Source: Elephas maximus indicus (Eukaryota > Chordata > Mammalia > Proboscidea > Elephantidae). From it: a stretch of 64,000 nucleotides of DNA. Within the stretch, counting starts at the first letter, position 1; each line of letters opens with the position of its first letter. Below are positions 12,901 through 24,179 of this stretch, one piece after another. The DNA is taken from contig NC_064837.1 in NCBI RefSeq assembly GCF_024166365.1, positions 79,479,553-79,543,552 of the forward strand. The letters are read 5' to 3'. Under the pieces are notes generated by a model. That model saw only the letters and a program-made list of their open reading frames with translations, was not told the DNA's origin and made no database searches. A program made the position numbers and the translations under genes.

Positions 12901-13229
12901 CAAATGGTGCTGGCATAACTGGATATCTATCTGCAAAAAAATGAAACAAGACCCATACCTCACTCCATGCACAAAAACGAGCTCAAAATGAATCAAAGGA
13001 GGCGGGGCCAAGATGGCGGACTAGGTAGACGCTACCTCAGATCCCTCTTGCAACAAAGACTCGGAAAAACAAGTGAATCGATCACATACATAACAATCTA
13101 CGAACCCTGAACAACAAACACAGATTTAGAGATGGAAAACGAACAAATATGGGGAAGCAGCGACTGTTTTCGGAGCCTGGAGCCAGCGTCCCAGTCAGCG
13201 GATTTTCTGGAAAAACTAGTTTCCCAGTG

Positions 13230-14246
13230 ATGGCTCGGAGACAACAATCCATATCGAACCACATAAAGGAGCAGATCATGACAGCTTCTCCAACCCCCCA
13301 AACAAAAGAATCAAAATCTTTCCCAAATGAAGATACAATCCTGGAATTATCAGATACAGAATATAAAAAACTAATTTACAGAATGCTTCAATACATCACA
13401 AACGAAATAAGGCAAACTGCAGAAAAAGCCAAGGAACACACTGATAAAACAGTTGAAGAACTCAAAAAGATTATTCAAGAACATAGTGGAAAAATTAATA
13501 AGTTGCAAGAATCCATAGAGAGACAGCATGTAGAAATCCAAAAGATTAACAATAAAATTACAGAATTAGACAACGCAATAGGGAATCAGAGGAGCAGACT
13601 CGAGCAATTAGAATGCAGACTGGGAAATCTGGAGGACCAGGGAATTAACACCAACATAGCTGAAAAAAAATCAGATAAAAGAATTAAAAAAAATGAAGAA
13701 ACCCTAAGAATCATGTGGGACTCTATCAAGAAGGATAACTTACGTGTGATTGGAGTCCCAGAACAGGGAGGGAGGACAGAAAACACAGAGAAAATAGTTG
13801 AAGATCTCCTGACAGAAAACTTCCCTGACATCATGAAAGACGAAAGGATATCTATCCAAGATGCTCATCGAACCCCATTTAAGATTGATCCAAAAAGAAA
13901 AACACCAAGACATATTATCATCAAACTTGCCAAAACCAAAGATAAAGAGAAAATTTTAAAAGCAGCCAGGGATAAAAGAAAGGTCTCCTTCAAGGGAGAA
14001 TCAATAAGAATAAGTTCAGACTACTCAGCAGAAACCATGCAGGCAAGAAGGGAATGGGACAACATATACAGAGCACTGAAGGAGAAAAACTGCCAGCCAA
14101 GGATCATATATCCAGCAAAACTCTCTCTGAAATATGAAGGCGAATTTAAGATATTTACAGGAAAACACAAGTTTAGAGAATTTGCAAAAACCAAACCAAA
14201 GCTACAAGAAATACTAAAGGATATTGTTTGGTCAGAAAACCAATAA
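13230..14246 (+). CDS. L1 ORF1p, intact (copy B)
   Basis: This is a 338-residue L1 ORF1 protein, the RNA-binding chaperone that coats L1 RNA in the cytoplasmic RNP. The start MARRQQS is chosen because it matches the ORF1 start of copies A and C. In copy B the frame is also open upstream to an ATG at 13149, giving a possible 27-residue extension; C lacks that ATG ('aatacag' there against 'aatatgg' here). A coiled coil spans roughly residues 50-155 (runs such as 'INKLQESIERQHVEIQKINN'). The RRM follows at about 160-255 ('TLRIMWDSIKKDNLRVIGVPE'), and the basic C-terminal domain ends the protein ('GEFKIFTGKHKFREFAKTK'). No stop or shift is visible. Expression is doubtful because the promoter monomers are missing. 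Confidence 0.9.
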   Translation: MARRQQSISNHIKEQIMTASPTPQTKESKSFPNEDTILELSDTEYKKLIYRMLQYITNEIRQTAEKAKEHTDKTVEELKKIIQEHSGKINKLQESIERQHVEIQKINNKITELDNAIGNQRSRLEQLECRLGNLEDQGINTNIAEKKSDKRIKKNEETLRIMWDSIKKDNLRVIGVPEQGGRTENTEKIVEDLLTENFPDIMKDERISIQDAHRTPFKIDPKRKTPRHIIIKLAKTKDKEKILKAARDKRKVSFKGESIRISSDYSAETMQARREWDNIYRALKEKNCQPRIIYPAKLSLKYEGEFKIFTGKHKFREFAKTKPKLQEILKDIVWSENQ

Positions 14247-14720
14247 TATCAGATACCGGCACAACACAAGGTCACAAAACAGAACATCCTGATATCAACT
14301 CAAATAGGGAAATCACAAAACAAATTAAGATTAATTAAAAAAAAAAAAGCTCCTAACAGGGAATCACTGAAGTCAATATGTAAAAGATCACAATAATCAA
14401 AAGAGGGACTAAATACAGGTGGCATAGAACTGCCATATGGAGAGTGATACAAGGCGATATAGAACAATACAAGTTAGGTTTTTACTTAGAAAAATAGGGG
14501 TAAATAATAAAAAAAACTAGAAAAAATAATAAGGTAACCACAAAGAGGTATAACCACTCCATAACTCAAGATAAAAGCCAAGAAAAACGTAACGACTCAA
14601 CAAACATAAAGTCAAACACTATGAAAATGAGGATCTCACAATTTACTAAGAAAAACATCTCAGCACAAAAAAGTAAGTGGAAAAATGAAATTGTCAACAA
14701 CATACATAAAAGGCATCAAA

Positions 14721-17700
14721 ATGACAACACTAAACACTTATTTATCTATAATTACCCTGAATGTAAATGGACTAAATGCACCAATAAAGAGACAGAGAGT
14801 CTCGGACTGGATACAGAAACACGATCCGTCTATATGCTGCCTACAAGAGACACACCTTAGACTTAGAGACACAAACAAACTAAAACTCAAAGGATGGAAA
14901 AAAATATATCAAGCAAACAATAAGCAAAAAAGAAGAGGAGTAGCGATATTAATTTCTGACAAAATAGACTTTAGACTTAAATCCACCACAAAGGATAAAG
15001 AAGGACACTACATAATGATAAAAGGGACAATTGATCAGGAAGACATAACCATATTAAATATTTATGCACCCAATGACAGGGCTGCAAGATACATAAATCA
15101 AATTTTAACAGAACTGAAAAGTGAGATAGACACCTCCACAATTATAGTAGGAGACTTCAACACACCACTTTCGGAGAAGGATAGTACTTCCAGTAAGAAG
15201 CTCAATAGAGACACAGAAGACCTAATTACAACAATCAACCAACTTGACCTCATTGACTTATACAGACCTCTCCACCCAACTGCTGCAAAGTATACTTTTT
15301 TTTCTAGCGCACATGGAACATTCTCTAGAATAGACCACATATTAGGTCATAAAACAAACCTTTGCAGAATCCAAAACATCGAAATATTACAAAGCATCTT
15401 CTCAGACCACAAGGCAATAAAACTAGAAATCAGTAACAGAAAAACTAGGGAAAAGAAATCAAATACTTGGAAACTGAACAATACCCTCCTGAAAAAAGAC
15501 TGGGTTATAGAAGACATCAAGGAGGGAATAAGGAAATTCAAAGAAAGCAATGAGAATGAAAATACTTCCTATCAAAACCTCTGGGACACAGCAAAAGCAG
15601 TGCTCAGAGGCCAGTTTATATCGATAAATGCACACATACAAAAAGAAGAAAGAGCCAAAAGCAGAGAACTGTCCCGACAAGTTGAACAAATAGAAAGTGA
15701 GCAACAAAAGAACCCATCAGGCACCAGAAGAAAACAAATAATAAAAATTAGAGCTGAACTAAATGAATTAGAGAACAGAAAAACAATCGAAAGAATTAAT
15801 AAAGCTAAAAGCTGGTTCTTTGAAAAAATTAACAAAATTGATAAACCATTGGCCAGACTGACTAAAGAAATACAGGAAAGGAAACAAATAACCCGAATAA
15901 GAAGCGAGAAGGGCCACATCACAACAGACCCAACTGAAATTAAAGGAATCATATCAGATTATTACGAAAAATTGTACTCTAACAAATTTGCAAACCTAGA
16001 AGAAATGGATGAATTCCTGGAAAAATACTACCTACCTAAACTAACACATTCAGAAGTAGAACAACTAAATAGACCCATAACAAAAAAAGAGATTGAAACA
16101 GTAATCAAAAAACTCCCAACAAAAAAGGCCCTGCCCAGACGGCTACACTGCAAGAGTTCTACCAAACTTTCAGAGAAGAGTTAACACCACTACTACTAAA
16201 GGTATTTCAAAGCATAGAAAATGACGGAATACTACCCAACAGATTCTATGAAGCCATCATCTCCCTGATACCAAAACCAGGTAAAGACATTACAAAAAAA
16301 GAAAATTACAGACCTATATCCCTCATGAACATAGATGCAAAAATCCTCAACAAAATTCTAGCCAATAGAATCCAACAACATATCAAAAAAATAATTCACC
16401 ACGATCAAGTGGGATTTATACCAGGTATGCAAGGCTGGTTTAATATCAGAAAAACCATTAATGTAATCCATCACATAAATAAAACAAAAGACAAAAACCA
16501 CATGATCTTATCAGTTGATGCAGAAAAGGCATTTGACAAAGTCCAACACCCATTTATGATAAAAACTCTCACCAAAATAGGAATTGAAGGAAAATTCCTC
16601 AACATAATAAAGGGCATCTATGCAAAGCCAACAGCCAACGTCACTCTAAATGGAGAGAGCCTGAAAGCATTTCGCTTGAGAACGGAAACCAGACAAGGAT
16701 GCCCTTTATCACCGCTCTTCTTCAACATCGTGCTAGAAGTCTTAGCCAGGGCAATTAGGCTAGACAAAGAAATAAAGGGCATCCGGATTGGCAAGGAGGA
16801 AGTAAAATTATCTCTATTTGCAGATGACATGATCTTATACACAGAAAACCCTAAGGAATCCTCCAGAAAACTACTGAAACTAATAGAAGAGTTTGGCAGA
16901 GTCTCAGGTTATAAGATAAACATACAAAAATCACTTGGATTCCTCTACATCAACAAAAAGAACATCGAAGAGGAAATAATCAAATCAATACCATTCACAG
17001 TAGCCCACAAGAAGATAAAATACTTAGGAATAAATCTTACCAAGCATGTAAAAGACCTATACAAAGAAAACTACAAAGCTCTACTACAAGAAATTAAAAA
17101 GGACATAGTTAAGTGGAAAAACATACCATGCTCATGGATAGGAAGACTTAACATAGTAAAAATGTCTATTCTACCAAAAGCCATCTATACATACAATGCA
17201 CTTCCGATCCAAATTCCAATGTCATTTTTTAAGGTGATAGAGAAACAAATCACCAATTTCATATGGAAGGGAAAGAAGCCTCGGATAAGCAAAGCATTAC
17301 TGAAAAAGAAGAAGAAAGTGGGAGGCCTCACTCTACCTGATTTCAGAAGCTATTATACAGCCACAGTAGTCAAAACAGCCTGGTACTGGTACAACAACAG
17401 GCACATAGACCAATGGAACAGACCTAAGAACCCAGATATAAATCCATCCACATATGAGCAGCTGATATTTGACAAAGGCCCAGTGTCAGTTAATTGGGGA
17501 AAAGATAGTCTTTTTAACAAATGGTGCTGGCATAACTGGATATCCATCTGCAAAAAAATGAAGCAGGACCCATACCTCACACCATGCACAAAAACTAACT
17601 CCATGTGGATCAAAGACCTAAACATAAAGACTAAAACCATAAAGATCATGGAAGAAAAAATAGGGACAACCCTAGGAGCCCTAATACAAGGCAGAAACGG

Positions 17701-18390
17701 AATCAAAACATTACCAAAAATGATGAAGAGAAACCAGATAACTGGGAGCTCCTAAAAATCAAACACCTATGCTCATCTAAAGACTTCACCAAAAGAGTCA
17801 AAAGACCACCTACAGACTGGGAAAGAATTTTCAGCTATGACATCTCCGACCAGCGCCTGATCTCTAAAATCTATATGATTCTGTCAAAACTCAACCACAA
17901 AAAGACAAACAACCCAATCAAGAAGTGGGGAAAGGATATGAACACACACTTCACTAAAGAAGATATTCAGGCAGCTAACAAATACATGAGAAAATGCTCT
18001 CGATCATTAGCCATTAGAGAAATGCGGATAAAACTGCGATGAGATTCCATCTCACTCCAACAAGGCTGGCATTAATCCAAAAAACACAAAATAATAAATG
18101 TTGGAGAGGCTGCGGAGAGACTGGAACTCTTATACACTGCTGGTGGGAATGTAAAATGGTACAACCACTTTGGAAATCTATCTGGCATTATCTTAAACAG
18201 TTAGAAATAGAACTACCATACAACCCAGAAATCCCACTCCTAGGAATATACCCTAGAGAAACAAGAGCCTTCATACAAACAGATATATGCAGCTCTGTTT
18301 ACAATAGCAAAAAGCTGGAAGCAACCAAGGTGTCCATCAACGGATGAATGGCTAAATAAATTGTGGTATATTCACACAATGGAATACTAG
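14721..18390 (+). pseudogene. L1 ORF2 (copy B), frameshifted
   Basis: ORF2p carries an AP-type endonuclease and a reverse transcriptase. The start ATG at 14721 matches C. The endonuclease (about 14721-15430) and the first part of the following region are open to 16184. A loss of two A bases near 16125 (A6 here, A8 in C) breaks the frame. The reverse transcriptase continues at 16325-17755 with '[12 protein letters not shown]'. Further single-base losses near 17705 and 18030 and a 17-bp deletion near 18290 follow. The final in-frame TAG at 18388-18390 sits at the same codon as in C, not at the stop of the older copies. Confidence 0.92.
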
Positions 18391-18568
18391 GCATCGATAA
18401 AGAACAGTGACGAATCTGTGAAACATTTCATAACATGGAGGAACCTGGAAGGCATTATGCTGAGCGAAATCAGTCAGAGGCAAAAGGACAAATATTGTAT
18501 AAGACCACTATTATAAGATCTTGAGAAATAGTATAAACTGAGAAGAACACATACTTTTGTGGTTACGA

Positions 18569-18595
18569 GGGGGGGAGGGAGACGGGGGGAGAGGG
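18569..18595 (+). other. G-rich tract in L1 B 3'UTR (possible quadruplex)
   Basis: The tract reads as runs of G separated by A or AC ('gagggggggagggagacgggg'), at the same place as the better-formed tract at 33020-33049 in L1 C. G-quadruplex-forming 3'UTR tracts are known in mammalian L1 families. Confidence 0.6.
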
Positions 18596-19567
18596 TTTTT
18601 TACTGATTAATTAGCAGATAAGAACTGCTTTAGGTGAAGGGAAGGACAACACTCAATACATGGAAGGTCAGCTCAACTGGACTGGACTGGACCAAAAGCA
18701 AAGAAGTTCCCGGGATAAACTGAATACTTCAAAGATCAGCGGAGCAAGGGCGGGGGTTTGGGAACCATGGTTCAAGGGGACTTCTAAGTCAATTGGCAAA
18801 ATAATTCTATTATGAAAACATTCTGCATCCCACTTTGAAGTGTGGCGTCTGGGGTCTTAAATGCTAACAAGCGGCCAACTAAGATGCATCAATTGGTCTC
18901 AACCCACCTGGAGCAAAGGAGAATGAAGAACACCAAGGTCACACGACAACTGAGAGCCCAAGAGACAGAAAGGGCCACATGAACCAGAGACCTACATTAT
19001 CCTGAGACCAGAAGAACTAGTTGGTGCCCGGCCACAATCGATGACTGCCCTCACAGGGAGCACAATGGAGAACCCCAGAGGGAGCAGGAGATCAGTGAGA
19101 TGCTGACCCCAAATTCTCATAAAAAGACCATACTTAATGGTCTGGCTGTGACTAGAGGAATCCCGGTGGTCATGGTCCCCAAACCTACTGTTGGCACAGG
19201 ACGGGAACCATCCCCGAAGACAATTCATCAGACATGAAGGGGACTGGACAGTGCGTGGGAGAGAGATGCTGATGAAGAGTGAGCTAATTATATCAGGTGG
19301 ACACTTGAGACTGTGTTGGCATCTCCTGGCTGGAGGGGGGTTGGGAGGATAGAGAGAGTTGGAGGCTGGCAAAGTTCTCACGAAAGGAGAGACTGGAAGG
19401 GCTGACTCATTAGGGGGAGAGCAAGTGGGAGTAAGGAGTAAGATGTATATTAACTTATATGTGACAGACTGACTTGATTTGTAAACCTTCACTTGAAGCT
19501 CAATAAAAGTTAATAAAAAAAAAAATGAATCAAAGACCTAAATATAAAATCCAAAACGATAAAGATC

Positions 19568-20434
19568 ATGGAAGAAAAAATACAGACAACATTAAGAGCC
19601 CTAATACAGGGCATAAACAGTGTACAAAACATTACTAACAATGCAGAAGAAAAACTAGATAACTGGGAGCTCCTAAAAATCAAGCACCTATGCTCATCCA
19701 AAGACTTCACCAGAAGAGTAAAAAGACTACCTACAGACTGGGAAAAAGTTTTTAGCTATGACATTTCCGATCAGCACATGACCTCTAATATCTACATCAT
19801 ACTGCAAAAACTCAACTGCAAAAAGACAAATGACTCAATTAAAAAATGGGCAAAAGATATGAATAGACACTTCACTAAAGAAGACATTCAGGTAGCTAAC
19901 AGATATATGAGGAAATGCTCACGATTATTAGCCATTAGAGAAATGCAAATCAAAACTACAATGAGATTTCATCTCACTCCAACAAGGCTGGCATTAATCC
20001 AAAAAACACAAAACAATAAATGTTGGAGAGGCTGTGGAGAGATTGGAACACTTATACACTGCTGGTGGGAATGTCAAATGGTACAACCACTTTGGAAATC
20101 AATTTGGTGCTTCTTTAAAAAGCTGGAAATAGAACTAGCATATGATCCAAAAATCCCACTCCTTGGAACATAGCCTAGAGAAATAAGAGCCTTTACATGA
20201 ACAGACATATGCACACCCATGTTCATTGCAGCACTGTTTACAATGGCAGAAAGAAGGAAGCAACCAAGGTTCCCATCAATGGATCAATGGATAAATAAAT
20301 TATGGTATATTCACACAATGGAATACTACGCATTGATAAAGAACAATGATGAATCTGTGAAACATTTCATAACATGGAGGAACCTGGAAGGCATTATGCT
20401 GAGTGAAATTAGTCAGTTGCAAAAGGACAAATAA
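19568..20434 (+). pseudogene. L1 ORF2 C-terminal remnant (copy A', part after L1 B)
   Basis: Two open pieces (to 20173, then 20219-20434) give the ORF2 C-terminal region with the zinc-knuckle motif 'CWRGCGE...HCWWEC'. The stop TAG at 20171-20173 breaks the frame. At the position where B and C have TAG, this copy has TAC and reads on ('HTMEYYALIKNN') to TAA at 20432-20434. Confidence 0.85.
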
Positions 20435-20845
20435 TGTATAAGACCACTATTATAAGAACTCCAGAAATAGTTTAAACAGAAGAAAATACTTTTTGATGGT
20501 TACGAGAGGGGGAAGGGAGAGGGGGTGGGAGAGAGGTATTCATAGTAGACAATAATTATCTTAGGTGAAGGGAAGGACAACACACAATACAGGGAAAGTG
20601 GGCACAACTGGACTAAACCAGAAGCTAAGAAGTTTTCAGAACACAACCGAACACTTCAAAGGACAGAATAGCAGTGGCTGGGTTCTGGGGACCATGGTTT
20701 CAGGGGACATCTAGGTCAATTGGCATAACAAAGTTTATAATGAAAATGTTCTGCATCCCAGTTTGGTGAGTGGCGTCTGGGGTCTTAAAAGCTTGCAAGC
20801 CGCCATCTACGATGCATTAATTGGTCCCAACCCACCTGGAGTAAA

Positions 20846-21649
20846 TGTTAGAGGGCAAGGCTTTCCAGCTAGGGACTAAACCATCTCTAGGTTTTTACCT
20901 TCTTCTGACCAAGAATGACCAGGAGAGGCTCAGAGGTTCCACACGAACTAAGGTTTATTCGGGACCAAAAGAAAGTTAAAGGCTCGAGAGGGAGAGAGGG
21001 AGAGAGAGCGAGGGGTTTCCACCTACTCTAGCCTCCATTCTCTCACTGAACAAAGGATTTCTTAGGGCTTATATAATTCTTAGGCAGGAAAAGCCATTAT
21101 CTTTACTCATTAGATGGGCGGAGATTTCTAGGAGATGGGGAGGGATTATGAAAATCAAATGCATAAGCCGTTAGAATTCAAGATGGACTTCCTGGCAGAG
21201 CTTGCTGGAACCAAGACGGAGTCTGTCACAAAGGCTGCTGGAATGTTGAACAGGACTTATTCTGGGATGTTGTGCATGTGTGATGCCTCTGGATCTTGGT
21301 TCGAGCCCCGGCGAGAGGTCCCTGCTCAGGTTTGTCTCATGTCGAAGGTTATTCATAGGCCACGTTGATCTTTACTGCGTATGCTCTGTACCTGGTGAGG
21401 CCTTGAAAAACAACTCAGGAGGGTTATCAGTGATTTATAGCTGGTCAAGCACACAGGGCCTTGAAATGTAGCCCCTTATCTTGTCTAAGCACCTAGTTTG
21501 TTAATCACAAGTAGTTCTCGGGTGCCAGCAGTAAAAGTTATATGGTGGTCTGTACTTAGGTTTAGATTTAATTACAGCTGGTTGAGCACACAGGGCCTTG
21601 AAATGTAGCTCTTATTTAATTCAGCCAGCCTGATCTCTTCGCTGTCTCA
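20846..21649 (-). mobile_element. Solo LTR of an endogenous retrovirus, antisense, in the L1 3'UTR
   Basis: Read on the minus strand it starts TGAGACAGCG and ends CTCTAACA, with a TATA-like 'attatataagccc', an AATAAA at about 20955 and a CTTCTCTC-rich U5. It interrupts the L1 3'UTR exactly between 'acctggag(t/c)aaa' and 'ggagaatg', with a likely 4-bp duplication (taaa 20842-20845, caaa 21650-21653). The 4-bp duplication suggests a class I (gammaretrovirus-like) ERV. U3 holds a repeat: 'acatttcaaggccctgtgtgct' occurs twice on the minus strand, about 110 bp apart. No internal viral region is present. Confidence 0.85.
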
Positions 21650-22195
21650 CAAAGGAGAATGAAGAACACCAAAGACACAAGGAAAATATTAGCCCAAGAG
21701 ACAAAAGGGCCACATAAACCAGAGACTCCATCAGGCTGAGACCAGAAGAACTATTATGGTGCCTGGCTACCACCAATGACTGCCTTGACCAGGAACACAA
21801 CAGAGAGTCCCTGACCGAGCAGGCGAAAAGTGTGGTGTGGAACTCAAATTCACATAAAAAGACCAGGCTTAATGTTCTCACTGAGACTGGAGGAACCTTC
21901 AAAGCCATGGCCCCCAGAAGCTCTGCTAACCCAGAACCAAAACCTTTCCTAAAATAATACTCATGAAGAGTGTGCTTCTTAGAGCAGATACAGGAGACCA
22001 AATGGGCAGCTCCTGTCCAGAGGCAGGATGAGAAGGCAGAAAGGGACAGGAGCTGGTTGGATGGACACGGGAAACCTGGGGTGGAAAGGGGGAGTATGCT
22101 GTCCCGTTACAGGGATTGCAACCAGTGTCACATAACAATATGTGTATAAATTTTTGTGAGGAAAATTAACTTGAGCTGTAAACTTCCACCTAAAG

Positions 22196-22217
22196 CACAC
22201 ACACACACACACACACA
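22196..22217 (+). repeat. (CA)n microsatellite at an L1 tail junction
   Basis: Eleven CA units lie exactly between the 3' end of L1 A' on the plus strand and an inverted L1 3' end, so they probably replaced former poly-A/poly-T tails. Confidence 0.9.
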
Positions 22218-22218
22218 A

Positions 22219-22490
22219 ATTATTGTGCATTAGGTGAAAGCTTACATAGCAAATTCGTTTCCCGTTCGATAATTTATACACAAAGTGTGCCACGACATTG
22301 GTTCCATTCCCCCAAATATGCCTGCCCTCCCCACATTTCCATCCTACGTTTCCCATTTCCTTTTGTACTGAGTTGCTTACCCCTTCCTGCCTTCTCATCT
22401 TTGCTTTTGGGCAAATGTTGCTCTTTTGATCTTGTTTTGATCTTATGTAAAGGAATCTTTCTAATATGTAATGCATACTTTCTTGCTTCC
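22219..22490 (-). mobile_element. L1 3' end fragment, antisense
   Basis: Starts 'attgtgcattaggtgaaagcttacatagcaa', the reverse complement of an L1 3' terminus ('gtaaacttccacctaaagcac' at 22175-22197). It continues with 'ccttcctgccttctcatctttg', the reverse of 'aggatgagaaggcagaaaggg' at 22026. With L1 A' it forms a tail-to-tail inverted pair. Confidence 0.82.
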
Positions 22491-23087
22491 CAGAAAAGTG
22501 CATCATCCTTGGTTATACAGGGTCATCACCCTGGAAACTTATTCCTGTGCTCAGAGACAACTGAGGTTTTATAGTTACTTGCCCTACACTGAAGACACCC
22601 ATCTCTTGCTCCCTGTTGACTGTCAGCATGACCTCCTCTCCCTTCTCATTTGCCTAAGATGCATGTAAGGCTTTGGCGGAGTCCTGAGGGTGAGTATGAA
22701 GGCTTGATGACAGCAGCCTGTCAGGAGCAGACCTCTCAGCTCTACTGGAAGTTCCTCCACACTCAGCCGGGCAGTGGAGGCAGGCAGCAATCTGACCTGC
22801 CCTCAGAAAAGACAGCTGATCTCCATTATAGCCAAAGATATCCCTGCAGCGGGAAGCAGATGAGCCATGAATTCTAGCACAGTGCCTGGCAGGCAGCAGA
22901 CTCTCAACAAATATCTGTTGAACGAGAGGCATGTTGAGCAAAACTCGGACGCAAGCAGAGATGAGGTCGAGGAGGGGGGACAAGCTGGCGAAGTAGCAGG
23001 AGCACAGGCTAGAGGCAGGAATACAGGCCCTGTGACCAGCCTGGCTCAGTTCCTGGCAGGGCTTTGAACCAGTTCATTCTGGTCTGA
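22491..23087. other. Unique sequence with a short L2 tail
   Basis: No gene is supported. A short L2-like 3' tail ('agcacagtgcctggcaggcagcagactctcaacaaatatctgttgaacgag') is at about 22876-22926. A donor-like 'gag|gtgagtat' occurs at about 22687-22695 but I see no matching acceptor or coding frame. Confidence 0.5.
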
Positions 23088-23266
23088 CCTCCTGCTGAGA
23101 ATTTTCATTTCTACCCTGGATATACTGAATCAGAATCTACATTTTAATAAGATCCCCAGGACCTGGGTATATCCCCTGGGTATATTCAGTAAATCCCCTG
23201 ATCCTGGAGATCTTGTTAAAATGTAGGTTCAGTATATCTGGGGTGGAAAAGGAAATTCTCATTAGG
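23088..23266. repeat. MER5-like DNA transposon pieces forming an imperfect palindrome
   Basis: The left arm ('ctgagaattttcatttctaccctggatatactgaatcagaatctac...gatccccagga') is repeated in reverse complement on the right ('tcctggagatcttgttaaaatgtaggttcagtatatctggggtgga...gaaattctcat'). The wording is that of MER5-type non-autonomous hAT elements. Confidence 0.7.
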
Positions 23267-24179
23267 GATCTAACTCGTTTGAAGCCCTGGTTCTTACTGA
23301 GAGTCAAGGCAGGCATACAGCTGGGAGCCAGGTGGTGAGCCCTGGAGACAGCTCCTGATTTGGTCCCTGAAGGCATGGCAGGGCAGCCTTCAGCCACTGA
23401 GCCTCTCCCAACACCCACCCCAGGCCATGCAGAGGTGAGGGATCAAAGCAGGGTGAGCCAGGGGCCGCCAGTCAAGAGAAGCAGCTGTTTTCACTGAGCC
23501 TCTTGGGCCAGTTTTTGAAATGTCCCTGAGTCAGCAAGAGCTGCGGAGGGGCAGACCTAGGGGCCAGGCACCCTGCCCTGCACCACCTCCTACTAGAGGC
23601 AGTGCTTGTGTACGTGCAGAGGGGAGGAGGCAGGGTAACCTTGGGCTGGGGGTGGGGATGGGCATCCCTTCCCGCCAGGGCAGGGGAATCACGTGACTTG
23701 GGGCTCAATAGCCCTGCCCAACCCCCCACCAAAATCCTCCTCTATCAGGCTCCCCTCTCTGCTCCCCATTCCAGTCAGGCCAAACTCTCTGCCCTCCATA
23801 GCTTAGAGTGCGTGTGACTGAACTACACAAGCAGGGCTCCATCGCTGCTCTGTAACTGCCCTCCGTGCGTGTGTGCCTGCCGTGTGTGCGTGCAGCCTCC
23901 CTCTCCAGCTGCTGAGTTCCCTTCACTGTTCTTTTCAGAGACGCTCTGTGATTCCCTTTAAAATGTAGGCATTGCGTGATGTGCTGTGCTGTGTTCTTGG
24001 AAGCAAACTGGCCAGGAATGGGCTAAGAGGTCGGATGGTCTCCTCCGCTTACTAAATGCAAGGCGTGGGGGTGGGGGTGGGGGGATAGTGAGAATCCGTG
24101 CAAATTCAGTAAGACAACTTTCATCCTTCCCTTGGCTCTGTGGGTCCCCCGGAGCCCCAGGTGGTGCGGGCTGTACGGT
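23267..24179. other. Moderately GC-rich unique sequence, no gene seen
   Basis: No repeat or coding signature is clear. A 'gtgcgtgtgtgcctgccgtgtgtgcgtgcag' stretch lies near 23865. It borders the CpG-rich block and could be its shore. Confidence 0.4.

Larger units (their letters stand above)
12999..19521 (+). mobile_element. Young L1 LINE (copy B) lacking a 5'UTR intron-like segment
   Basis: The target-site duplication 'aaaatgaatcaaag' is at 12985-12998 and 19522-19535, and the poly-A tail ends at the second copy. The 5' end 'gaggcggggccaagatggcgg' matches L1 C. The first 200 bp of 5'UTR (12999-13198) is followed at once by 'cggattttctgg'. This joins the bases equivalent to 26837 and 27647 of C, so 809 bp containing all promoter monomers are missing, with GT-AG boundaries in C. 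ORF1 is open; ORF2 has several frameshifts. The 3'UTR carries a G-rich tract at 18569-18595. Insertion was into the older L1 A'. Confidence 0.93.
12500..22195 (+). mobile_element. Old L1 3' half (copy A'), interrupted by L1 B and a solo LTR
   Basis: The sequence resumes in mid-ORF2 ('tatacaaagaaaactac'), repeating a region already seen at about 11000 in copy A. It runs to 12998, is interrupted by L1 B, and continues from 19522 through the end of ORF2 and the 3'UTR, with a second interruption (20846-21649), to about 22195. Compared with copy A it has a deletion of about 70 bp near 12765. The 3'UTR after the LTR ('aaggagaatgaagaacacc', 'ctgagactggaggaacc') matches the corresponding region of B and C. 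It may be a second element or a duplicated half of copy A; the sequence differences favour a second element. Confidence 0.85.

Noticed and set aside
22680-22700. Donor-like 'gag|gtgagtat' as a host exon end
   Set aside because: No acceptor, coding frame or conserved exon could be linked with it.
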